A stretch of 11,282 bases of DNA, from the NCBI GenBank assembly GCA_945901965.1, contig CAMDMN010000044.1, positions 1 to 11,282 on the forward strand, written 5' to 3'. Of this stretch, positions 1 through 6,125 are shown piece after piece. How positions within the stretch are numbered: the stretch's first letter is position 1; each line of letters opens with the position of its first letter. A model generated the notes under the pieces. The model was not told the DNA's origin and made no database searches. It was given only the letters and a program-made list of their open reading frames with translations. Source of the stretch: Legionella genomosp. 1. Lineage in GTDB: Bacteria > Pseudomonadota > Gammaproteobacteria > Legionellales > Legionellaceae. The position numbers were made by a program, and so were the translations under genes.

Positions 1-13
1 GTAGATACTGTCT

Positions 14-976
14 TTAAATGCAAGAATAATTTTCATTAAAAGGCAATCTACTTCTCAGTACCCCAAAGATAATATGAGCTAATTTACGCATAATAGCGCA
101 AACGATTGTCTTGGGGGTTTTTCCATTCTGCTCAAGCCTTGAAACAAAAGCAGCTAAGCCTTTATTATATCTTTTTGCAACTAAAGCTGCCATATAAAGA
201 GCTTTTCTTAAACGACTATCACCGAGTCTTGAAATTGTAGTTTTCCCAATCATTTTTCCTGATTGATGATGCTTTGGCGTGATTCCAATATAAGCGGCGA
301 ATTGTTTGGCCGTTTGGAAGGAATTAACATCTGGCATAAGTGCTAATACTCGATAAGCAGTTAGTTTTCCTACGCCTTTAATACTTGTAATTAATGACAT
401 TTTTTCTTTTAAAGAAGGCTCATTATTTATTAATTCAGCCATCTTGCTTTCAACTTGTATAATTTCCTTTTCAAGATTCTGAGCCAAATTAATTAAAATT
501 TTACGGGCTATATCTTCATGTAAGCTATGAAGTTGATTATTAAACTGAACTAATTGTCATTTAAGCATATCTAGCAATTTCGTTAATCCCTTTAATTGTT
601 TTTGCTCATCAGGGTTTGGCTTATAAATACGAGGTCTCATACATTTACAAAACTCACGAATTACCCGACCATCTATAATGTCGTTTTTATTTCGTGCTAA
701 TGAAGCTTTAGCAAAATTCTTAATTTGAAAAGGATTAACAACACTTACTTTAATTTCTTTTTTTACTAAAAAATCAGCAATACCTTCACTATAATGACCT
801 GTTGCCTCCATACAAACCCAAGGTGATGATATATTTTTAGTAAGCCATTCAGTAAACTCAGAGTGGCCTTTTAGGTCATTAGTATAAATAGTGTGTTTGT
901 AACGATTGTTAACATAAAATGAGACATCAAATTTATCTTTCGCAACATCTACGCCTACAAATTCTTCTTGAATCAT
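14..976 (-). pseudogene. IS110-family transposase interrupted by an in-frame TGA
   Basis: The frame from ATG (974-976) to TAA (14-16) is 321 codons, equal to a normal IS110/IS621 transposase of about 320 residues. It is broken only by TGA at 557-559 (codon 140). There is no frameshift: the 23 codons after the TGA are open and lead straight into the C-terminal half. The N-terminal half is the RuvC-like DEDD domain, with D10 (GVDVAK), E57 (MEATGHY), D99 and D102 (NKNDIIDGR). The C-terminal half is the Transposase_20 domain, with a helix-hairpin-helix-like GVGKLTA segment and the QSG motif whose serine (about residue 239) aligns with the IS621 catalytic serine. The interrupted site lies in the linker (DMLK-stop-QLVQF), where relatives usually carry Arg. 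CGA to TGA is therefore the simplest explanation. The ribosome-binding site AGGAGA is at 982-987. Autonomous transposition is probably lost unless the stop is read through. Confidence 0.9.
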
Positions 977-1017
977 GTTAATCTCCTAAAGCTTGTTAAA
1001 AATACTTGGCGATTATT

Positions 1018-1195
1018 TATCAATGACCATGCTTGTTAATGCAGGCTTACTTTTGATCGGTGGCCTAAGATACTGTTCGGTCGATAGATAATTGGGGAGA
1101 AGGTCCTACTCTACATTACAGGCTTTAAGCCTTGCCTTGATTCAAGATCTCTTCTCCCATCCCAAGTGCCCTTGAGATTAAGCTTTTTTGCCTAC
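1018..1195 (-). ncRNA. Putative IS110/IS621-type bridge RNA
   Basis: This is the non-coding left end of the IS, read on the minus strand, in the position and size (about 177 nt) known for the IS621 bridge RNA. By eye it forms three stem-loops in the expected order. The first is a 5' hairpin (1176-1161, CUCAAG/CUUGGG with a GGCA loop). The second is a target-binding loop closed by an 8-bp stem (1151-1158 with 1095-1102), with an apical hairpin at 1120-1132. The third is a donor-binding loop closed by 1079-1086 with 1018-1028 (4+4 bp and a bulge), with an apical stem 1063-1066/1043-1046. Guide candidates are: left target 1143-1134, identical to the left flank; right target 1119-1111; left donor 1076-1068, identical to the right end; right donor 1036-1032, complementary to the left end CTTGT. 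The 5' and 3' ends are estimates. No folding program was run. Confidence 0.75.
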
Positions 1196-1211
1196 ATTTG
1201 AAAGATACAAG

Positions 1212-1238
1212 CCTTGATTCCACGCCGCGTAATCAAGG
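1212..1238. repeat. REP-like hairpin that served as IS target
   Basis: A perfect 8-bp inverted repeat, ccttgatt (1212-1219) and aatcaagg (1231-1238), encloses an 11-nt loop, ccacgccgcgt. It lies 5 nt beyond the ispB stop. If the IS is excised at its core, the plus-strand bases gtag (1-4) join directly to this hairpin. The result is a GTAG tetranucleotide at the foot of a short hairpin, the classic layout of REP elements recognised by REP-associated tyrosine transposases. On the minus strand it could also have helped end ispB transcription, but no T-run follows it now. Confidence 0.6.
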
Positions 1239-1243
1239 TTTTC

Positions 1244-2212
1244 TCAATGGTTACGTTTGATTGCAAAATTAGCAAGGTTGATAAGCGCTTCTTTATATAT
1301 GGAGTCAGGAAGTACATCTAATGCCAAAATCGCTTTATCAATTTCAGTGCTTGCGATTTCTTGAGTGTATTCTATGGCTTTTGTTTCTCTAATAGCCTCA
1401 ATGACTTCGGGTAAATTCTTTATTATTCCTTTAGTTATACTTTCTCTAATCATTAATTTTTGGTTTGGCGTGCCATGTTCTAAAGCATAGATTAAAGGTA
1501 ATGTCGCTTTACCATCGGCTAAATCATCGCCGATATTTTTACCAATAGGTGCGGCATCAGAACAATAATCAAGGGTATCATCAATTAATTGAAATGCATT
1601 TCCTAAGTGTAGGCCATAAGCATATAAATTATCTTGTATGTTTTTTGGTGAATTACTAATCATCCCACCGAGAGTTGCAGAAGCTGCAAATAAAAAAGAG
1701 GTTTTAGCGGAGATGACTTCATAATACTCATCTAAATTTATATCAGGATTGTGCCTATTACCAAGTTGTTGAATTTCACCGCTGGTAATTTTATGAGCTG
1801 TATCCGCCAATAGATTCATGATGTCTAAATTTCCTACATTTATCATGAGCTGCATATATAGCGTCAACAAATAATCACCAACTAAAATGCTAGCCTTAGA
1901 ACCCCATATTTCATTAGCGGTTTCTTTGCCACGGCGAAGAGTTGATTCATCAATTACATCATCATGTAATAAAGATGCTGTATGAAAAAACTCAACCATT
2001 GCGGCAAGTCTAATATGATCATTTCCTTTATAGTTACAAGCATTGCTCGTAAGAAGAACTATTAATGGACGAAGACGTTTTCCACCACTTTGAATAAGAT
2101 GATTGGATAAATTAGATATTAAATCAATTTTAGATTTGATTTGCACACAAATTAATTCATTAACCGCATTAAAATCATTTCTAACTAATTCTTGCAAATG
2201 GTTTATTTCCAC
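1244..2212 (-). CDS. ispB: Octaprenyl-diphosphate synthase (polyprenyl synthetase)
   Basis: IspB extends farnesyl diphosphate with isopentenyl diphosphate units to make the ubiquinone side chain, in the cytosol. The protein has both aspartate-rich motifs, DDVID (residues 84-88, in HTASLLHDDVIDE) and DDTLD (211-215, in FQLIDDTLDY). It also has GGKR (43-46) and DDLADGKATLPL. The small residues before the first DDxxD match long-chain synthases such as E. coli IspB (HTATLLHDDVVDE). I chose GTG at 2210-2212 because it gives 322 residues (E. coli 323) aligned at the N terminus, and an AGGA site sits 6 nt upstream. The longer reading frame starts at a TTG (2267-2269) that is itself part of the -35 box. 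The C terminus (ALINLANFAIKRNH) is intact, so the downstream IS did not damage it. The side-chain length of eight units is assumed from resemblance. Confidence 0.93.
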   Translation of the reverse strand: MEINHLQELVRNDFNAVNELICVQIKSKIDLISNLSNHLIQSGGKRLRPLIVLLTSNACNYKGNDHIRLAAMVEFFHTASLLHDDVIDESTLRRGKETANEIWGSKASILVGDYLLTLYMQLMINVGNLDIMNLLADTAHKITSGEIQQLGNRHNPDINLDEYYEVISAKTSFLFAASATLGGMISNSPKNIQDNLYAYGLHLGNAFQLIDDTLDYCSDAAPIGKNIGDDLADGKATLPLIYALEHGTPNQKLMIRESITKGIIKNLPEVIEAIRETKAIEYTQEIASTEIDKAILALDVLPDSIYKEALINLANFAIKRNH

Positions 2213-2240
2213 TGTGCATCCTGAAGCAAATAATAGTTGA

Positions 2241-2269
2241 ATGCTAAGTCTCACAAAGAGTATTGTCAA
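2241..2269 (-). promoter_or_regulatory. Sigma-70-type promoter of ispB
   Basis: On the minus strand there is a perfect -35 TTGACA (2269-2264), a 17-nt spacer, and a -10 TAGCAT (2246-2241; 4 of 6 to consensus). Transcription would start near 2234, giving a leader of about 22 nt with the AGGA ribosome-binding site just before the GTG start. This separates ispB from the liu operon upstream. Confidence 0.65.
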
Positions 2270-2325
2270 GTTTATAACTAATTAACCAATTGAATGGATT
2301 GATAATGAACCTTATAATGTGGAAC

Positions 2326-2463
2326 TAGTTGATTAAATTTTAAATGCAAGACATTCCGAACAAAGTGAGTAATCTCCGGAAGTAGTAATAAAAAGCGCGC
2401 CTAAGGAGATCCCTCACTGTGTTAGGTATGACGTGTATTGGTCATTTAAAATTTAATCTACTA
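2326..2463. repeat. 138-bp palindromic MITE-like repeat at the 3' end of the liu operon
   Basis: The outer 21 bases (2326-2346 and 2443-2463) are inverted repeats matching at 20 of 21 positions, with 16 perfect (gattaaattttaaatg, 2331-2346, against 2443-2458). A second pair of arms lies inside (2360-2377 and 2405-2422, 15 of 18 matching), separated by a loop at 2378-2404. The inner arms read roughly GTCATnCCnAACnnAGTGAGnnATCTCC in both orientations. From memory this resembles a GTCAT...GATCTC palindrome common between genes in many bacteria. The right end contains the liuE TAG stop. As RNA it would form a long hairpin and could act as transcript end or mRNA stabiliser for the operon. No transposase lies inside, and I see no convincing target duplication. 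Confidence 0.7.
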
Positions 2464-3363
2464 TAAATGTGCCAATAGAGCATTAGCTACTTTTGATTGG
2501 TTTTTGCGACCTAGTGCTTTACAAATCATGTCTCCTGCGGCCACAACTTGATAAATATCAATTCCGGTTTTAAGCCCTAATCCTGAAAAAAGATAAAGTA
2601 AATCTTCGGTTGCGACATTACCACTTGCACCTTCTGCATATGGACAACCGCCAAGGCCTGCGACTGAGCTATCAAAGCGGCTTATTCCGCATTCAAGAGA
2701 AGCGTAGGTGTTAGCGACAGCTTGACCATAGGTATCATGAAAATGCATGGCAAGATCTGAAATTGGTAAGATTGTGCTAATTTCTGCAATTAACTCTTTT
2801 GTTTGTTTTGGTGTGCCGACACCGATAGTGTCACCTAAGCTTAATTCATCGACACCTAGTTTTAGGAGTCGTTCAGTAACTTCTGCTACTTGACTTGGTC
2901 TAATATGGCCTTCATATGGGCAACCTAGTACACAGGAAATATAAGCTCGTATTTCAATTTGATTTTCACGCGCTAATTTAATAATGGGGTTGAAGCGTTC
3001 GATACTTTCAGCTATGGAACAATTAATGTTACGTTGATTAAATGATTCACTAGCAGCAGTAAATATAGCAATTTTTTTCACATTTAAGCTAATTGCTTTT
3101 TTTATTCCCTGTTCATTTGGAACAAGGGCTGAAAATGTAACATCTGCATGCTTATCTATAGCTTTAAATACGGCTTCATTGTCTGCTAATTGCGGTATAG
3201 CTTTAGGGGAAACAAAGCTTGTTGCCTCTATTTGTCGTAAGCCTGATTTTGCTAAAAGATTAATTAATTCTATTTTAGTCGCAGTAGGCACAAATGATCT
3301 TTCATTTTGCAATCCATCGCGGGGACCTACTTCAATAATAGTTAGATCTTCTGAAAGATTCAT
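2461..3363 (-). CDS. liuE: Hydroxymethylglutaryl-CoA lyase
   Basis: This 300-residue enzyme cleaves 3-hydroxy-3-methylglutaryl-CoA to acetoacetate and acetyl-CoA, the last step of leucine catabolism. Family hallmarks are EVGPRDGLQNE (11-21, including the catalytic Arg and metal-binding Asp), HFHDTYGQ (207-214, metal-binding histidines), GLGGCPYAEGASGNVATED (236-254, with catalytic Cys240 and the metal-ligand Asn249). Length matches Pseudomonas LiuE. ATG (3361-3363) is preceded by AAGGA 5 nt upstream, which overlaps the TAA of liuD 8 nt away, so translation is probably coupled. It is the last gene of the operon. Its TAG stop lies in the arm of the palindromic repeat. The alternative name is mvaB/hmgL. 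The function is secure. Confidence 0.95.
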   Translation of the reverse strand: MNLSEDLTIIEVGPRDGLQNERSFVPTATKIELINLLAKSGLRQIEATSFVSPKAIPQLADNEAVFKAIDKHADVTFSALVPNEQGIKKAISLNVKKIAIFTAASESFNQRNINCSIAESIERFNPIIKLARENQIEIRAYISCVLGCPYEGHIRPSQVAEVTERLLKLGVDELSLGDTIGVGTPKQTKELIAEISTILPISDLAMHFHDTYGQAVANTYASLECGISRFDSSVAGLGGCPYAEGASGNVATEDLLYLFSGLGLKTGIDIYQVVAAGDMICKALGRKNQSKVANALLAHL

Positions 3364-3371
3364 GGAGGTCC

Positions 3372-5333
3372 TTATTCCTTGTCATTGATCTTAGCTAAAA
3401 GAGCACCTTCATTAACTTGAGCGCCTAGATCATAAAAAATATCAACTAATATGCCATCATTAGGCGCAAGAATAGCATGTTCCATTTTCATAGCTTCCAA
3501 GACGATTATCCTTTCTCCTGCTTTTATTTTATCGCCGATATTTTTTAATATTGCAACTACAGTGGCAGGCATTGGTGCGGTTAATTGATTAGATAACTCA
3601 TTATGAAAGCTTGATTTATGCTCCCAATTAAAACGCAAAACTTCAATTGGTCCAACATCGGTATAAAATATAATTTTTTCTTTAAAGATTTCAATAAATG
3701 CATTTAATTCTTGGTTTGCATAAGTTAAAAACAATTTATCGTCAGTTAATTTTGCTTGTAACTCAATATGTTTAGATCCCACAAATATCTTAAGTTCATT
3801 ATTAGATATAGGAGTTATGGTTAATACATGCTCTTCATTATCAATAATATAATTTGTCCGCCAGCTTGTTTTTAAATGCATTTGCCAGCCAAAAGTTTGA
3901 TTTTTTAAGCTATCCGACCCCATATCTTTTCTAAGTTCTAAATAATCAACGCTTGCTGCCATTAATAAAGCTACTTGCTTATTAGGTTGTAAAATTTCAA
4001 TTTTTTCCTGACTTAAAAAATTGGTATTTAATTTTGTAGCTAAAAATTTTGGATGGTTAATAATTGCTTGTAAAAATGGAATATTAGTTTTAACTCCACC
4101 TATGTGATAATGCTTTAATGCAAGTTGTAAGCGGTTTAGAGCTTCAGTTCGATCATCACCATAAGCTATTAGCTTTGCGATCATTGGATCGTAATATCTT
4201 GAAATATTGGAATTTAATTTAACACCTGTATCAATCCTTATCCCATCACCACTTGGCTCTTTAAGAAAATGGATAGAGCCCATTGATGGCATAAAATCAT
4301 GGATTGGATCCTCGGCATAAATTCTACATTCTATTGCATGTCCATGAGCATTAATTTCTTTTTGACTTAAGGGTAATTTTTCATTAGCGGCAATTCTAAT
4401 TTGCCATTCTACTAAATCTAAATTAGTTATCATTTCAGTGACAGGGTGTTCTACTTGAAGGCGGGTATTCATTTCCATGAAATAAAAATTATCGCCTTCA
4501 ACTAAAAATTCAATGGTACCAGCGCCAAGATAATTAATTTCTTTAGCAACAGAAACTGAAGCTTTAGCTAAATTTTCTTTAAGTTTTTTTGCTAAATTAG
4601 GAGCAGGGGCCTCTTCAATTATTTTTTGATGGCGACGTTGTATTGAGCAATCTCGTTCATAAAGATGAACTATGTTGCCAAAGTTATCTGCCATTATTTG
4701 TATTTCAATATGACGTGGGTTTTTAATTAATTTTTCAATAATCATAGTGCTATCAGCAAAACTTGATAGCGCCTCACGACGAGCGCTGGCTAAATCTTTT
4801 AAAAATAAAGTTTCATCATGCACTGTACGCATGCCTTTACCTCCACCACCATTAGCCGCTTTAATAAGTACAGGGAATCCTAGCTCCTTCGCTTTTTTTT
4901 CTAAGGTTTTATCTGATTGATCATCACCATGATAACCAGGAGTAAGAGGTACTTTAGTTTTCTCAAGTATTTTTTTTGCTACTTGCTTTGAGCCCATTGC
5001 TTCTAAAGCTTTTATTGTCGGGCCAATAAAAACAATATTGGCAGCGGTTGCAGCTTTAGCAAAATTAGGATTTTCAGATAAAAATCCGTATCCTGGGTGT
5101 ATAGCATCAGCTTTACATTTAATTGCCGCGGCAATTATATTATCGATATTTAAATAACTATCATTAGCATTGGGCCCACCTACGCAAAATGCACTATCAG
5201 CTAATGAAACATGTAAGCTATCAATATCTGCAGTAGAATAAATTGCTACAGATTCTATGCCCATCTTTTTTAAAGTTTTGATAACTCTACAGGCAATTTC
5301 ACCGCGGTTGGCTATAAGAATTTTTTTAAACAT
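3372..5333 (-). CDS. liuD: Methylcrotonyl-CoA carboxylase biotin-containing (alpha) subunit
   Basis: The protein (653 residues) carries biotin and carboxylates it with bicarbonate and ATP, so that LiuB can convert 3-methylcrotonyl-CoA to 3-methylglutaconyl-CoA. Order of domains: biotin carboxylase N-terminal (1-110; KILIANRGEIACRV), ATP-grasp (about 115-315; glycine loop NGGGGKGM 161-168, EMNTRLQVEH 287-296), biotin carboxylase C-terminal (about 333-440), a poorly conserved linker typical of the MCC BT domain (about 450-570), and a biotinyl domain (about 584-650) with the biotinylation site EAMKM, Lys616. ATG at 5331-5333 has GAGGG 5 nt upstream and starts 13 nt after the liuC stop. Related subunits (propionyl-CoA or acetyl-CoA carboxylase) share these domains. 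The operon context makes MCC the best call. Confidence 0.94.
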   Translation of the reverse strand: MFKKILIANRGEIACRVIKTLKKMGIESVAIYSTADIDSLHVSLADSAFCVGGPNANDSYLNIDNIIAAAIKCKADAIHPGYGFLSENPNFAKAATAANIVFIGPTIKALEAMGSKQVAKKILEKTKVPLTPGYHGDDQSDKTLEKKAKELGFPVLIKAANGGGGKGMRTVHDETLFLKDLASARREALSSFADSTMIIEKLIKNPRHIEIQIMADNFGNIVHLYERDCSIQRRHQKIIEEAPAPNLAKKLKENLAKASVSVAKEINYLGAGTIEFLVEGDNFYFMEMNTRLQVEHPVTEMITNLDLVEWQIRIAANEKLPLSQKEINAHGHAIECRIYAEDPIHDFMPSMGSIHFLKEPSGDGIRIDTGVKLNSNISRYYDPMIAKLIAYGDDRTEALNRLQLALKHYHIGGVKTNIPFLQAIINHPKFLATKLNTNFLSQEKIEILQPNKQVALLMAASVDYLELRKDMGSDSLKNQTFGWQMHLKTSWRTNYIIDNEEHVLTITPISNNELKIFVGSKHIELQAKLTDDKLFLTYANQELNAFIEIFKEKIIFYTDVGPIEVLRFNWEHKSSFHNELSNQLTAPMPATVVAILKNIGDKIKAGERIIVLEAMKMEHAILAPNDGILVDIFYDLGAQVNEGALLAKINDKE

Positions 5334-5346
5334 AATCCCTCAATAT

Positions 5347-6117
5347 TCATTTTTTAGATCCTTTATTAAAGAATTTTTTAAGGAGGTTTTGTCCTAAACT
5401 AGACACTCTTTGTTTAGCTATTATGGCGGCTGTTATTGATTGTAACTCATCATTTATTGGTAGTGATGAAACTTTTCTAACTAAAGATTTAGCAGCAATT
5501 GTAGCTTCACAAGGTAACTCTGCAATTTTTTTAGCAAAGTTTATGGTGAAATTTAAAAGCTCCTCTTCCTCAACACAATATTGGACTAAGCCTAAATCAA
5601 AGGCACGTTTCGCATTAAATAATTCTGCACTAATAAATAAACTATTTGTGGCACGTTCGCCAATAGCTTTAATAATATATGGACTAATAACCGCAGGCGT
5701 TAAACCTAATTTAACTTCAGAAAAGCAAAATTCTGCATTAGTTGAAGCAATGGCTATATCACAAGCCGCAATTAAGCCCACTCCACCACCAAAAGTTTTA
5801 CCTTGAACCATAGCGATGGTAGGTTTTTTACTTGAATAGAGAGTGAACATAAGGGAGGCTAAAATTTTAGCATCAGCTAAATTTTCAGCTTCACTAAAAT
5901 TTGCCATGCGCTGCATCCAGGCAAGATCGGCGCCTGCTGAAAAATTCTTGCCATTAGCTTTTAATACAATTACATGAACTTCTGGGTTGATTTCTGCCTT
6001 ATCTATTATTGTTTTTAATTCAATTAATATGGCGTCGTCAAAAGCATTGTGTTTATCAACTCGGTTTAATGTGATTAGTAATATATTAGAGTCCATTTCT
6101 GATAAAACTGTATTCAT
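5347..6117 (-). CDS. liuC: 3-methylglutaconyl-CoA hydratase (enoyl-CoA hydratase family)
   Basis: This 256-residue crotonase-fold protein hydrates 3-methylglutaconyl-CoA to HMG-CoA. Crotonase features are the oxyanion-hole segments SAGADLAWM (60-68) and TFGGGVG (108-114), and the catalytic-glutamate motif SEVKLGLTPAVISPYI (133-148, Glu134). GADLAWM with SEVKLG and PAVISPY is characteristic of bacterial LiuC. The second glutamate of classical enoyl-CoA hydratases is replaced in the GGGVG segment, as in other LiuC proteins I recall. ATG at 6115-6117 has AGGA 6 nt upstream, overlapping the TAG of liuB 8 nt away. General enoyl-CoA hydratase activity cannot be excluded from sequence alone, but the gene order supports the call. 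Confidence 0.9.
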   Translation of the reverse strand: MNTVLSEMDSNILLITLNRVDKHNAFDDAILIELKTIIDKAEINPEVHVIVLKANGKNFSAGADLAWMQRMANFSEAENLADAKILASLMFTLYSSKKPTIAMVQGKTFGGGVGLIAACDIAIASTNAEFCFSEVKLGLTPAVISPYIIKAIGERATNSLFISAELFNAKRAFDLGLVQYCVEEEELLNFTINFAKKIAELPCEATIAAKSLVRKVSSLPINDELQSITAAIIAKQRVSSLGQNLLKKFFNKGSKK

Positions 6118-6125
6118 ATTTATTC

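Larger units (their letters stand above)
3..1211 (-). mobile_element. Complete IS110-family insertion sequence (IS621-like), REP-inserted
   Basis: The element is read on the minus strand. It has about 235 nt of left-end non-coding DNA, a 963-bp transposase frame, and only about 9 nt between the transposase stop and the right end. A long left end and short right end are typical of the IS110 group rather than IS1111. There are no terminal inverted repeats, which is normal for the family. I place the ends at a shared core dinucleotide CT (minus strand): 1211-1210 at the left end and 4-3 at the right end. The reasons are that the 9-mer agatactgt occurs at 3-11 and again inside the putative bridge RNA (1068-1076), and that gccttgattc occurs at 1211-1220 (left flank plus first core base) and inside the RNA (1134-1143). 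Removing the element rejoins gtag to the hairpin at 1212-1238. The boundaries are inferred from guide matches, not from an empty-site comparison. Confidence 0.82.

Noticed and set aside
14..487. A separate small protein starting at TTG 487
   Set aside because: It is the C-terminal half of the IS110 transposase, in the same frame as the upstream half and separated only by a TGA and 23 open codons.
14..976. TGA read as a sense codon (alternative genetic code)
   Set aside because: ispB, liuC, liuA and the methyltransferase-like gene end in TGA at the expected family lengths, so TGA is a normal stop here.
14..976. Assignment to the IS1111 subgroup
   Set aside because: The long non-coding DNA is upstream of the transposase and only about 9 nt lie downstream, with no subterminal inverted repeats seen; this is the IS110/IS621 layout.
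1212..1242. Rho-independent terminator on the plus strand (hairpin followed by tttt)
   Set aside because: No plus-strand gene precedes it, the T-run is short, and the GTAG-hairpin arrangement across the IS explains it better as a REP.
5423..5806. Plus-strand 127-residue frame
   Set aside because: It is antisense to liuC, with no recognisable domain; the well-supported liuC explains the open frame. The other short plus-strand frames over the liu genes were dropped for the same reason.
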